Positions 30,168-39,840 of a stretch of 64,000 nucleotides of DNA are shown piece by piece. Origin of the DNA: Bradymonadales bacterium. GTDB lineage: Bacteria > Myxococcota_A > Bradymonadia > JAFGEP01. A model generated the notes under the pieces. The model made no database searches. It had not been told where the DNA came from and saw only the letters and a list, made by a program, of their open reading frames with translations. The first letter of the stretch is position 1. Every line of letters begins with the position of its first letter. The stretch is taken from contig JAFGEP010000028.1 of the NCBI GenBank assembly GCA_016931535.1, positions 1 through 64,000 on the forward strand. Reading direction: 5' to 3'. Made by a program: the position numbers and the translations under genes.

Positions 30168-32675
30168 ATGCGCCGAGCCCCCTTGTTTTCCATCTTGCTG
30201 CTGGTCCTGCTCTCCACGACCGTCCAGGCCAAGCCCCCCATCTACATCGCCTTCCACTGGCACATGCACCAGCCGATCTACTGGCCCTACGAGAGCCTGG
30301 TTGCCACCGCGTCGCACAATCCATACGGCTTCGACGTGGTCCAGGTCCACACCGATCGCACCGGGCCCTACACCGCCTGGCCGATCGACGCCGTGGAAAG
30401 CGGCAAGAACGCGGGGCTGGCTCACCTGGGGGCACAGGTGAGCTTCTCGGGATCGCTGATGGAGAACCTGGACTCCCTCGCGGCTGCAGGCCAAGGTTTT
30501 TCCAACTGGACCAGCCGCTGGCGGACCGGTGTGGGGTGGAGCACCTCGGAGGGCAACCGGCGGATCGACCTGGTGGCCTTCGGCTACCACCACCCTTTGA
30601 TGGCGCTGGTAAGCCCCCGCGATATCGGCTTGCAGATCGAGATGCACCGCCTGGCGCTCGAGCGGCACTTCGGGGCAACCTCCGCCGACTCGAAAGGGAT
30701 CTTCCCCCCCGAGACCGCCTTTGCCCCCTGGATGATCCCCGCCCTGGTGGACGCCGGGATCGAGTGGGCAGTGGTCGACAATATCCACTTCGACCGCGCC
30801 CGGACCGACTATCCCTACTCGCCGGGCTCCAACCTCTACCCGCCCAACCCCTCCGATCAGCGCAACAGCGGTGGCGAAGCCACCTGGCTTCAGCTGTACG
30901 ACCTGTGGGCACCCTCTCAGGTGTCGGCACCCTGGGGCTACCAGCCCCATTACGTGACCTACCTGGATCCCGACAGCGGCCAGGAGCACCGGATCATCGC
31001 CGTCCCGGCGGCTCGCTACGAGGGCAACGAGGACGCTCGCGGCGGATTTGGCGCGCTGCAGTACGAGCAGGTCCTCTCCCAGTACGAGGCGCTGAACGTC
31101 GACGACGATCACCCCATGCTGATCTTGCTCCACCACGACGGAGACAACTACGGGGGCGGTACCGACAGCTACTACCACGGCAACTTCGCCAACTTCATCA
31201 CCTGGCTGCAGGCCAATCCCAGCCGGTTCGTATGCACCACGGTCCAGGATTACCTCGACCAGTTCCCGCCCGAACACGACGATGTCATTCACCTGGAGCC
31301 CGGCTCCTGGAGCGGAGCGGACAATGGCGACCCGGAGTTCCTCAAGTGGAACGGAGATCCCGGCGCCGGTGGCTACAGCCCGGATCGCGTCTCCTGGGCG
31401 GTCGTCACCGCCACCCATAACCGGGTCGCTACCGCGGAGTCCATCCTGCCGATCTCCTCGGTGGAGGCCATCGTGGACGGCGACGGAAACCACACCGAGC
31501 AGGCCTACCACTACTACCTGAACGCCCAGACCAGCTGCTACTGGTACTGGGACGGCGCCGAGGGAGGGAAATGGGACAGCCACCCGGCCCGAGCCTGCAA
31601 CCAGGCCATCGTCCATACCAGCCAGGTGCTGACCGGGAGCTTTGCGGACACCGTTTGCCCCAGCATCTACACGCCTCAGCGCGAGCCCTACAACCCGGGC
31701 GGCCTGGAATGGGGCACCTCGGCCCAGCCTTCGGACTTTGTGGTCTGGACCTTCGTGGACGACGTGTCTGGCGTCGAGCGGGTGGTCCTGCGCTATCGTG
31801 TGGACGACGACGGCCAGGTGGATCCGGACAACCTGCTTCGCTCCGGCTCGGGCTGGCAGGAGATCGCCATGACACCATCTGCCCTCACCCCCACCACCGA
31901 TCCCCTGCCCAGTGTGATCGCCACCCAGTATGAGGCCGAGATCACCGGACAGTCCCAGACCCTCATCGACTACTACGTCGAGGCGGAGGATACCCTGGGC
32001 AACGTGGGGAGAAGCCCCGTCTTCCACGTGTTCGTGGGACAGCAGGGTGCCGCATCCACCGGTGTCGCCTGGACACCGCGCAACCCTTGCCGAGATGACC
32101 TCATCGTCGTCTCCGGCCCCAAGCCGGGCTGGCTTCACTGGGGCACCGACAACTGGACCCTGCCCGACGAGCGCTACTGGCCCGAGGGAACGACCGCCTG
32201 GTCGGACGGGCTGGCCGTCGAGACCCCTCTGGAGGGCCCGGACGAGGAGAACCGCTACTGGGTCGAGCTTGGCCCCTTCAACCTGGATGCGTCGGTCGGG
32301 GTGGTCGACTTCGTCATCCACCACAGCGACAACAGCTGGGACAACAACAACGGGGCCGATTACCACATCGCCATACGAGACACCTGCATCGAGGAGGACA
32401 TGAGCGAGCCTTCCGGAGACCTCGGTCCTGGGGACGAGACCGGCCCACCTGACGCCGGACCGGACAACGGATCGGATGCGATGGCGCCAGACCTGGGGTT
32501 CGATCAAGAGGGGGGACCGATCGAGACCGCCGACGAGGACAGCCCCCCCGAAACCCCAGGTGCTAAGGACGAGGGATGTAGCTGCGGGACAACCGGAGCG
32601 GGCGCACCGGAGTGGAGCCTGTGGCTTCTGATCGGGCTGCCGGTCATGATCGCTCGCCGCCGGCGAGCGCGCTGA
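30168..32675 (+). CDS. Secreted glycoside hydrolase family 57 protein with MYXO-CTERM-like C-terminus
   Basis: Signal peptide; YIAFHWHMHQPIYWPYE (HxHQP), GYHHPLMALV, GIFPPETAF; C-term GCSCGTTGAG..EWSLWLLIGLPVMIARRRRAR. Confidence 0.82.
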   Translation: MRRAPLFSILLLVLLSTTVQAKPPIYIAFHWHMHQPIYWPYESLVATASHNPYGFDVVQVHTDRTGPYTAWPIDAVESGKNAGLAHLGAQVSFSGSLMENLDSLAAAGQGFSNWTSRWRTGVGWSTSEGNRRIDLVAFGYHHPLMALVSPRDIGLQIEMHRLALERHFGATSADSKGIFPPETAFAPWMIPALVDAGIEWAVVDNIHFDRARTDYPYSPGSNLYPPNPSDQRNSGGEATWLQLYDLWAPSQVSAPWGYQPHYVTYLDPDSGQEHRIIAVPAARYEGNEDARGGFGALQYEQVLSQYEALNVDDDHPMLILLHHDGDNYGGGTDSYYHGNFANFITWLQANPSRFVCTTVQDYLDQFPPEHDDVIHLEPGSWSGADNGDPEFLKWNGDPGAGGYSPDRVSWAVVTATHNRVATAESILPISSVEAIVDGDGNHTEQAYHYYLNAQTSCYWYWDGAEGGKWDSHPARACNQAIVHTSQVLTGSFADTVCPSIYTPQREPYNPGGLEWGTSAQPSDFVVWTFVDDVSGVERVVLRYRVDDDGQVDPDNLLRSGSGWQEIAMTPSALTPTTDPLPSVIATQYEAEITGQSQTLIDYYVEAEDTLGNVGRSPVFHVFVGQQGAASTGVAWTPRNPCRDDLIVVSGPKPGWLHWGTDNWTLPDERYWPEGTTAWSDGLAVETPLEGPDEENRYWVELGPFNLDASVGVVDFVIHHSDNSWDNNNGADYHIAIRDTCIEEDMSEPSGDLGPGDETGPPDAGPDNGSDAMAPDLGFDQEGGPIETADEDSPPETPGAKDEGCSCGTTGAGAPEWSLWLLIGLPVMIARRRRAR

Positions 32676-32815
32676 TCGAAAACCACCTGTAGTACAGAGT
32701 GCTCTGGCCTTCCCAAGCTGTTTTCAGCGCAGGCGGTCTGGTCTGGATCGGGTGATCGAGGTTGTCTGTGGGAGGAAGGTCGGGGCTACCTGTCGGTGGT
32801 AAGGTCGCCTTCAGG

Positions 32816-33103
32816 TCACTCGAGACCCATTTCGGCCAGAAGAGCCTCGCAGCTCTGTCCCATCGCCTCTCTGGATTCCTCCGCCATCTCGTCGGTGCAG
32901 TTGGAAGCCATGGCGCCCAGGAACCCCTCGAAGGCGTCCAGCTGTTCCTCCGCGCACTGGGGGTTATCCGCATGGTCGGCGCAGTAGGCCTTGATACAGC
33001 CGAGCATGTGATCGGTCGCCTTCTGGCAGGGGTTCTTGCAGCCAGCCAACCCGAACGACATCACCAAGGACAGAGCCAACAAGATTCCGAACACTTTGCG
33101 CAT
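32816..33103 (-). CDS. Small Cys-rich lipoprotein, unknown function
   Basis: MRKVFGILLALSLVMSFGLAGCKNPCQKATDHMLGCIKAYC...; lipobox LAGC; start set at 33103 because longer ORF-track call is repeat-encoded. Confidence 0.65.
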   Translation of the reverse strand: MRKVFGILLALSLVMSFGLAGCKNPCQKATDHMLGCIKAYCADHADNPQCAEEQLDAFEGFLGAMASNCTDEMAEESREAMGQSCEALLAEMGLE

Positions 33104-33320
33104 CGCTACCGTTCTCCTTTGGTTGAGAATATCCGCCCCAATCACGCCAGCCATCACGATGCTGCACGGGCCGGAACCGCTGGCAGACGCGAATGCCCTC
33201 ATATCCCATGAAGCGAGTGGAGACACAAGGGGCGCGGCCGCACAAACAATACCTTTTTCACGGTGTGACGACGGACCAAGGTCCCCATGCGGCACCTGTT
33301 TCTGGGGGAGGGCGATGACG

Positions 33321-33440
33321 GTCACGTTCACGTTCACGGTCACGTTCACGTTCACGGTCACGGTCACGGTCACGGTCACGGTCACGTTCACGGTCACGTT
33401 CACGTTCACGTTCACGTTCACGATCACGGGCACGGTCACG
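33321..33440. repeat. 20-copy hexanucleotide tandem array, (G/T)TCACG units
   Basis: 20 consecutive 6-bp units counted by eye; 18 differ only at first base (G, T or A at unit 18 counted separately); units 18 (atcacg) and 19 (ggcacg) deviate. Confidence 0.97.
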
Positions 33441-33466
33441 GTTAGGATGGAAAGTGGAGGGCCAGG

Positions 33467-34792
33467 TCAGGCGGTGGGATTGACCACGCGACCCATGAAG
33501 AGGATCGCACCCGTCTGGACATCCCGGATCAGAAAGAAGAAGGGGCGATCGACTTGCAGCTCATAGGGCATCGCGCCGAAGTCCATCACCACGGCTGTGG
33601 CGGCTGCCGCCTCCGTACCGTGCTCATCCACCGCGATGAACGCCTTGTGGATCACCCGGGAAATGAAAAGGTTGTGCGTGCCATCCATACCGGAGAAGTC
33701 GGCCAAGGCATCAAACGCCGTGGGCATCCCCAGGGCTTTCAGGGCATCCCCCAGCTCGAACTCCGAAGCGAAGTCGAACTTGGGCAGCCCCAGCGCCACC
33801 GGGGTGATCTCCAGTCCGCCCACGATCTCGTCGAGCAGCTCGGCCGACAGATCGGCCTCAAAGGCCTCGAACTGACCGGCATCGGGCACGATCAGGACCA
33901 TGGACAGCTCCTCGCCCTTGTAGAGCAGCTCGGCCGCCGAATACCCCTCCCCTTCCACGAATCCGATCCCCTCGAACAGGTGCATCATGGGCACGCTGAC
34001 CTCGTTGCCGTCCAGGCAATGGAAGGTTCCCTGGGAGGTGGCATCCTCATCAAAGACCAGGCTCCAGCCTGCCTTGAAGTAGATGGCGTTGGTCAGGACC
34101 AACCGGGTGAGGGTGCTGATGGCGTTGGGACCGAGCAGATCCTGGATGCGATCCTCGGTCTGTTCGGCGACCCAATCGTTGATGATCTGGCGGGCCTCCT
34201 CGGTGGCATTGACGAAGTCCACCAGGTGTATGCCGGCGCCATAGTTCTCGGCGAGGAGATCGAGAAACCCGGCGAGAAACCCATAGTCGATCTGGCCCCA
34301 CAACGCGTTCACGACGCGCAGCCGGAACTCGGTGCCGTCCTGCTCGGACTGCTCGCCTCGACTGTTGAGCTCCAGGTCGAGCGCGTTGAACGCGGGGTGG
34401 AGTCGGGACTCCTCCAGCGTGAAGTGAAGGGTTTCGGCCATCTCGGTCTCGGTCTGCCCCTCTGCCCCGGCATAGGTCATGGCGAGCGCGACGGAGATGC
34501 TATGAGGGGAAAAGAACAGGTTTCCGTCCTGCTCTTCCCCCAGAAGGCGGTAGAGATCGACAGCGAACCGGCTGTTCCCTTCGACAAGCGCAGTCAGATC
34601 CTCGTCTTCCACCTGGGGGGTGGTGTCCCGCTGCTTGTCGGAATGCAGGAAGTCCCCGGCCTGGGGGTTATTAGGGTCCGGTTCTTCCTGTTGTGGTTGG
34701 TCCAGGCTGTCCTCGCATCCAGAAGCAACCGTCAGAAGAACAGCTATCACCAAAGCGATCCATGGATTCCGATGGGCAATCTGTTGGTTCAT
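33467..34792 (-). CDS. Serpin-family protein, predicted lipoprotein
   Basis: NLFFSPHSISVALAMTYAGAEGQTETEMAETLHF; VDEHGTEAAAATAVVM hinge; VDRPFFFLIRDVQTGAILFMGRVVNP; lipobox VASGC. Confidence 0.93.
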   Translation of the reverse strand: MNQQIAHRNPWIALVIAVLLTVASGCEDSLDQPQQEEPDPNNPQAGDFLHSDKQRDTTPQVEDEDLTALVEGNSRFAVDLYRLLGEEQDGNLFFSPHSISVALAMTYAGAEGQTETEMAETLHFTLEESRLHPAFNALDLELNSRGEQSEQDGTEFRLRVVNALWGQIDYGFLAGFLDLLAENYGAGIHLVDFVNATEEARQIINDWVAEQTEDRIQDLLGPNAISTLTRLVLTNAIYFKAGWSLVFDEDATSQGTFHCLDGNEVSVPMMHLFEGIGFVEGEGYSAAELLYKGEELSMVLIVPDAGQFEAFEADLSAELLDEIVGGLEITPVALGLPKFDFASEFELGDALKALGMPTAFDALADFSGMDGTHNLFISRVIHKAFIAVDEHGTEAAAATAVVMDFGAMPYELQVDRPFFFLIRDVQTGAILFMGRVVNPTA

Positions 34793-35034
34793 GACATCCT
34801 CCAATCCAGTGTGTACGGGCATGACAATCCGGTGTTCCTCTCGCGTGAATCGACGGTCCGAGGGCAGTTTGCAAGAGGCGATCCAAAGACAGCAACCCAA
34901 CAAATACAATGGATTACAAAGAACACCCAGAGAGATTTCTGACAGACTCGATGAAATTCTGAGGAGGGGTAACGATTAGAGGTGACAGAGCACGGGGTGA
35001 TGCCGGACTCGGAATCGGCAGGCCGAACAGCTCC

Positions 35035-37230
35035 TCACAGCAAACTGATCCCCGCGGCGAACCCGGGCCACAGCTCCAATCGGAGATCCTCGTCCGCTTC
35101 GTAGGTCACCACCCCTCCGATATATCCCGGTCGCTCGCGCAGCCGATTGGCTCCCTGCCCGACGTACAGGTTGAGCGCCGGCCCGGCGAAGAGGGAGAAG
35201 GCCGGCGTGATCTCCCAGCGGGCCAGAAGACGAGCCACCGAAAGGCCGAGGTAGCCCTGGGAGAAGTCGTGCTCGAACATCACCGCGTGATGGGAGAGAT
35301 CCATCTCCAGCGCCAGCCGAGGGAAAAAACGGGGGAACTTCACCCCAAGCCCGGCTCCGAACAGCCAGGCGGTCTCCTCGGAGAAGGGGTACACCCCGGC
35401 CGTCAGCAGGGTGTAGGTGTAATCGGCATCCGACCGCAGGCCGGTCGAGATCACCGCGCTGTCCGAGGTCCAGAGCTGCGGGTGGAAGCCGCCGGCCCGG
35501 GTTCCGCCGATCAGCCCGATAGAGGCCGAGGCCCGCTCGGCATAGTTGAACAGGCCGAACTGGAGCCCATCGACCGTGTCCGTGGCCAGGTTGAGGACCC
35601 CTAACTGCAGGCCGTCCACCTCGCCGGCGATGTTGACGGTGGCCAGCTGGACACCCCCAACCTCACCGGCGTAGTTGAGGCCGCCGGTCAGCTGGACCCC
35701 GGCGATCGAGGTCCCCGTCGCGTTGACAGCCCCGGAGACCTGAAGGCCCGCAAGAGGCATGGAGGCATAGTTGAAGGCTCCGGCCACCTGCAGCCCCTGG
35801 GTCGTCCCCTCGGTCAGGTTGAACCCTCCGGCCACCTGCAACCCCTGGAGCGATCCGTCCGTCTGGTTGAAGCCACCCGCGACCTGCAGCCCCTGGATTT
35901 GCCCCCCGGCCAGGTCGAAGACCCCGGCCACCTGCAATCCCCGAATCCGTTCCGCCACGGCCTGGCCCCCAAAGGCGAGCTGCAGGCCGTCCAGTCTGTC
36001 CGCTCGGCCGAAGATCCAGTTGAGGGCGAAGTTGTTGAGCACCGGGCGCTCCGCCTCCACCGAGTTGGAGTCGATGGGGGTGAACAGGGAGACGGCCAGG
36101 GGAAGATGTCGATAGTCCCGATCCGACTCTTCGACCGTTTCGACCTCCTGGTGTATGGCGATCGGCTCCCCTCGGCTCAGGGTTCCCTCCCGGTCCAGCT
36201 CCACCAGCTGGTCGGTAGCCAGCAGGTTGGTGCCGTTCTCGGTGAGCACCACGCAGGCGGTGAACAGCCCGTGCTCGGTGTCCACCCGGATGTCGTAGGT
36301 GCCGGGTGACAGCCCCAGCTCGATGCGGCGTCCTGCGGGCTTGTACAGCTCGGCGACCAGAGTGCCGCCAGCGTCCCGCACGAAGAACCGGCCCTGGAGA
36401 TCCTCACCAATCACCAGCGCCGCCGAGGTTTCGTTGAGGTCGGTGAGCACGATATCGCCGGTACCGACCAGCTCGATGTCGTAGGCTGGATGCTGGGGTC
36501 CGCCCCGGGTGGACTCGGTGCTGGCCAGGGTCTCGTCGAAGGCGAAGCGATAGGCTTCATTGAGGGTTACGCGCCGGTCGCCGTTGAAGTCAGCGGCGCC
36601 CCGCAACCCCGATACCAGGTAGTAGGTGAAGAAGGAGGCGCCGATGGCATCCGACTCCTGGGCCACCTCGTCGGCCGAGCTGGAGGTCATGTAGGCATGT
36701 CCCCTGATGTCGGTCGAGGCGTCAACCAAAAAGGCGGGCTGCCATTCACCGCCCTTCAGGCGGGTGAAGGCGCCCGAGGCGCAGGAGTCGAACACCCCGA
36801 TGCGGATATCGGCGCTCAGACCATTGACCAAAGTGCGGATCTGCTCGTACTCGAACGGTCCATCTGACAGCAACAGGCCGACCTCGTCCGAGTGGCCTGA
36901 GTAGTAGAAGAAGAACTCCACGCGAGAATGCTCCGCCTCTACCTCTCGGAGCCGCCCAGCGATGACGGCGAAGGCGTCCTGGAGACCTGCCCGGTCGGGA
37001 TCGAGCAGCAGCAGGCTGTCGGTCTCGGCAAGACCGCCCATCTCGGCCATGACCACCGCGAAGGAATGGGCATCGGCTCCAGCGTAGCGCAGAGTGACCC
37101 GTTCGGGTCCCCCATCGTTGGCGCCCACCACCAGCGCCAGGCGGCGCACGCCGGCGGAGGGCTGAGCCAGAGCGACAGAGGTGGAGAGGAGCGTCAGAAG
37201 AAAGAAGAGGGCAAACAGGTGGGTTCTCAT
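35035..37230 (-). CDS. Caspase-like (C14) protein with ~20-aa surface-type repeats and C-terminal beta-rich region
   Basis: FFFYYSGHSDEVG (His) and IGVFDSCASGAF (Cys); EF-hand-like DFNGDRRVTLNEAY; repeated GLQVAGxFNxxxG. Confidence 0.87.
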   Translation of the reverse strand: MRTHLFALFFLLTLLSTSVALAQPSAGVRRLALVVGANDGGPERVTLRYAGADAHSFAVVMAEMGGLAETDSLLLLDPDRAGLQDAFAVIAGRLREVEAEHSRVEFFFYYSGHSDEVGLLLSDGPFEYEQIRTLVNGLSADIRIGVFDSCASGAFTRLKGGEWQPAFLVDASTDIRGHAYMTSSSADEVAQESDAIGASFFTYYLVSGLRGAADFNGDRRVTLNEAYRFAFDETLASTESTRGGPQHPAYDIELVGTGDIVLTDLNETSAALVIGEDLQGRFFVRDAGGTLVAELYKPAGRRIELGLSPGTYDIRVDTEHGLFTACVVLTENGTNLLATDQLVELDREGTLSRGEPIAIHQEVETVEESDRDYRHLPLAVSLFTPIDSNSVEAERPVLNNFALNWIFGRADRLDGLQLAFGGQAVAERIRGLQVAGVFDLAGGQIQGLQVAGGFNQTDGSLQGLQVAGGFNLTEGTTQGLQVAGAFNYASMPLAGLQVSGAVNATGTSIAGVQLTGGLNYAGEVGGVQLATVNIAGEVDGLQLGVLNLATDTVDGLQFGLFNYAERASASIGLIGGTRAGGFHPQLWTSDSAVISTGLRSDADYTYTLLTAGVYPFSEETAWLFGAGLGVKFPRFFPRLALEMDLSHHAVMFEHDFSQGYLGLSVARLLARWEITPAFSLFAGPALNLYVGQGANRLRERPGYIGGVVTYEADEDLRLELWPGFAAGISLL
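35540..35990 (-). repeat. Protein-level tandem repeats (~20 aa) GLQVAG(G/A)FNxxxGxxQ
   Basis: RIRGLQVAGVFDLAGGQIQGLQVAGGFNQTDGSLQGLQVAGGFNLTEGTTQGLQVAGAFN...; DNA copies of ctgcagcccctgg. Confidence 0.88.
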
Positions 37231-38081
37231 GGCCGCTCCTTTCGCAAGGTGAAGGCAATCTGTTCGAAGGGCTCGGGAAGATCGAGGAAACCCTCGGCCG
37301 CTATCGCGGGATCGGCCGCCAGGCGGCGGGCGCTCTGGATCACCTGCTCGGTAGGGAGCAAAGAAGGGGAGGTGACAAAGAAAAAGCGCTCGAACAGCGG
37401 CGCGTCGTCCAAACGAAAGGCGCGATCGAGCAGGACCTCTCCGCTCTCCTCCAAGCGGGTCGAGCCTTCCAGACGAGGGGGCAGGTGCAGCGAGACGGCG
37501 CCCGCACCGTCGATGGAGACGATCACCCCATACGGCCGGCCGGCTGCGACATACCCCAGGCGGATCACGTTGCCGGCCTCGACCACCGCTCCGTCCTCCA
37601 GCCGCTCGGCACCATCTGCACCGGCCTGGCCGCTCTCCATCCGGCGGTAGACATTCAGTGTGGGCTCCAACCCCTTGATGGTCGTCTCCTCCAGCGAGGG
37701 GGGCACAGGAGCGACACCGGGTCGGATGCGGAGATCCAGCAGGAGGACAGCCAGCAAGACGGCGGTCGCCGCCGCCATGGCCCCCGACCAGGCGGCGATC
37801 CGCGAGATCTTCTGGCGACGGATCCGCGCCTGCTCCTGCTGCTGAAGAAGGGCGGCTCTGCGCCTGATCTCGACAATCATCTTTTCTGAGGGGAAGCGCT
37901 GCAGAAGCTCGGCGTTGTGCGACTCCAGCGCGTCCCGGTGCTGGTCAAGCCGATGTGCACCCAGGTGTGCTTGCAGCTCTTGCAGCTCCTCTTCGGGAAG
38001 CTCTCCAACCATCAGCTTTTCGAGCTGCAGCACGCCATACCCTTTTTCGTGGCGATCCGCATCTTCACTCCTGACACTCAC
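37227..38081 (-). CDS. Single-TM anti-sigma-like regulatory protein
   Basis: Overlaps both ECF sigma and caspase genes by 4 nt; cytoplasmic N-term, one TM (WSGAMAAATAVLLAVLLL), extracytoplasmic C-term. Confidence 0.65.
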   Translation of the reverse strand: MSVRSEDADRHEKGYGVLQLEKLMVGELPEEELQELQAHLGAHRLDQHRDALESHNAELLQRFPSEKMIVEIRRRAALLQQQEQARIRRQKISRIAAWSGAMAAATAVLLAVLLLDLRIRPGVAPVPPSLEETTIKGLEPTLNVYRRMESGQAGADGAERLEDGAVVEAGNVIRLGYVAAGRPYGVIVSIDGAGAVSLHLPPRLEGSTRLEESGEVLLDRAFRLDDAPLFERFFFVTSPSLLPTEQVIQSARRLAADPAIAAEGFLDLPEPFEQIAFTLRKERP

Positions 38082-38593
38082 GGTCTTCCCTCCAGCTCCA
38101 CCAGCCGACTCTTCAGCTGGCGCAACCGCTTGCGGACTCCGGAAACGCTCATTCTGGCCTCGCGCGCCACCTCCTCCAGCGACCAGCCGTCGACAAAGTG
38201 GAGGGCGGCCATCACCCGGGTCGATGTCCGTTCCGCGCCAAACAGCGCTTCGAGCAGCCTTCTGGAGATCGTCGAGGACTCCAGCTCTTCGGCCGCGGCG
38301 ATGGACAGCAAAAGCTGCTCCCTGCGGTCTTCGGGGTGCCGGCGTTGCCGGCGCAGATAGTTCAAGCTGGTCAAGGTCGCCATCCGGTACAGCAGACTCG
38401 CCAGACCACGAGCATCGAACCGCTCCTGGCGAGCCAGAAGGTTGGCAAAGACATCCTGCATGGCATCCTCGGCTTGCCGCTCGTCGCCCAACAAGTACTG
38501 GCAGCGGCGGAAAACCATCGGCCCGTAACGCCGATAGCAGCTTTCGACGTCGATCCCCACGTCCACCTCGGCAACCTTCTGGTCAATTATCAC
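38078..38593 (-). CDS. ECF-type RNA polymerase sigma factor
   Basis: YGPMVFRRCQYLLGDERQAEDAMQDVFANLL (region 2); VDGWSLEEVAREARMSVSGVRKRLRQLKSRL (region 4). Confidence 0.85.
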   Translation of the reverse strand: MIIDQKVAEVDVGIDVESCYRRYGPMVFRRCQYLLGDERQAEDAMQDVFANLLARQERFDARGLASLLYRMATLTSLNYLRRQRRHPEDRREQLLLSIAAAEELESSTISRRLLEALFGAERTSTRVMAALHFVDGWSLEEVAREARMSVSGVRKRLRQLKSRLVELEGRP

Positions 38594-38692
38594 CGCGAAG
38601 AGGACAACCTGTCACTCGACACCGCGTTTTTCTCAACGAAAGTTGTGGTATAGCTTGACCCCCGTTGGAACCATGCCACCCGGGAGGCGATC

Positions 38693-39544
38693 ATGCTGCT
38701 GGGCGCTCACATGTCGATTGCGGGGGGGGTATCGAAGGCGATCGAGCGAGCCCGATCCATCGGGTGTACGGCGATGCAGATCTTCACCAGCTCGGCACGG
38801 GGTTGGAAGGCCCAACCCATCGGGGATGAGGAAGCCCGTCGCTTCCGGGATCTGGCACATCAGTTCGGCCCTCGGGCGATTTTGGTCCACGACAACTACC
38901 TGATCAACCTGGCCGCCACCAACGAGGGGAACCACGCCCGCTCGGTGGAGGCGTTCGTCGGCGAGATCGAGCGATGCGACCTGCTGGACGCCCCCTTTCT
39001 GGTCATGCACCCCGGTTCGGCCATGGAGGCCACCCGGAAGGAGGGGATGGCCAAGATCGCCAGGTCGCTCAACGGGATCCTCGACCGGTTGCCCGACAGC
39101 CGGGTCACCATCTTGCTGGAGACCACGGCGGGTCAGGGGACCAACCTGGGCTATCGCTTCGAGGAGCTGCGGGACATCCTCGACCAGCTGGACCGGCCGG
39201 ATCGCTTCGGGATCTGCCTGGACACCTGCCATGTGTACGCTGCGGGATACGAGATCACCACCCCCCACGGCTACCAGCAGACGTTCGAGGAGCTCGACCG
39301 ACTCATCGGCCTGGACCGGCTGAAGGGTTTTCATCTCAACGACTCCAAGAACGGCCTGGGCTCCAGGGTCGACCGGCACGAGGAGATCGGCCGTGGGGCC
39401 ATGGGGTTGGAGCCGTTTCGGATGCTGCTGAACGACGCGCGGTTCTCGAACATCCCCATGAGCATCGAGACCCCCAAGGAGAAGGCGACCGACCTGGAAC
39501 CGGATGCCAGGAACCTGGAGATCTTGCGGTCGCTGGTCCGTTGA
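38693..39544 (+). CDS. nfo: Endonuclease IV (AP endonuclease)
   Basis: LLGAHMSIAGGVSKAIERARSIGCTAMQIFTSS, LVHDNYLINLA, LLETTAGQGTNLG, ICLDTCHVYAAGYE, HLNDSK. Confidence 0.95.
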   Translation: MLLGAHMSIAGGVSKAIERARSIGCTAMQIFTSSARGWKAQPIGDEEARRFRDLAHQFGPRAILVHDNYLINLAATNEGNHARSVEAFVGEIERCDLLDAPFLVMHPGSAMEATRKEGMAKIARSLNGILDRLPDSRVTILLETTAGQGTNLGYRFEELRDILDQLDRPDRFGICLDTCHVYAAGYEITTPHGYQQTFEELDRLIGLDRLKGFHLNDSKNGLGSRVDRHEEIGRGAMGLEPFRMLLNDARFSNIPMSIETPKEKATDLEPDARNLEILRSLVR

Positions 39545-39840
39545 CCGTGCCGGGAGATCGGCCGCCAGGGCCGACCGCACAGTGGTAGATCCCAGAGCCA
39601 CCGCCTGTTCCCCGTGCAATACGTCCGCTTCCACGCCTGTTCTCCTCCGCCAGCTGGAACAGACCACCCGGCAAGAGGGAGCAGGTCGGCCTCGATCGGC
39701 GCTAATCGAGGGGGGGGTCGATCGAGCTACTGGACAAGGGGGAACCACGACCACCCCGCTTCCCTCCCGGCGAGATGTCGGGTAAGAGCGGCGAGCGGGA
39801 TGTTCGAACGCAACGGGCGTTCGAGGAGGGTGGAAACGAG

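Noticed and set aside
30054-32507. 817-aa minus-strand ORF opposite the GH57 gene
   Set aside because: GC-driven antisense shadow ORF; composition is low-complexity (Val/Gly/Arg/His) with no family motif, and the sense strand encodes a clear GH57 protein
33321-33440. CRISPR-like array
   Set aside because: Contiguous 6-bp units with no spacers; simple tandem repeat
33036-33566. 176-aa ORF reading through the hexamer array
   Set aside because: Reading frame open only because the repeat has no stop codons; (TF/TV)n peptide is not credible as a gene
33554-34942. 462-aa plus-strand ORF opposite the serpin
   Set aside because: Antisense shadow; the minus-strand serpin reading is unambiguous
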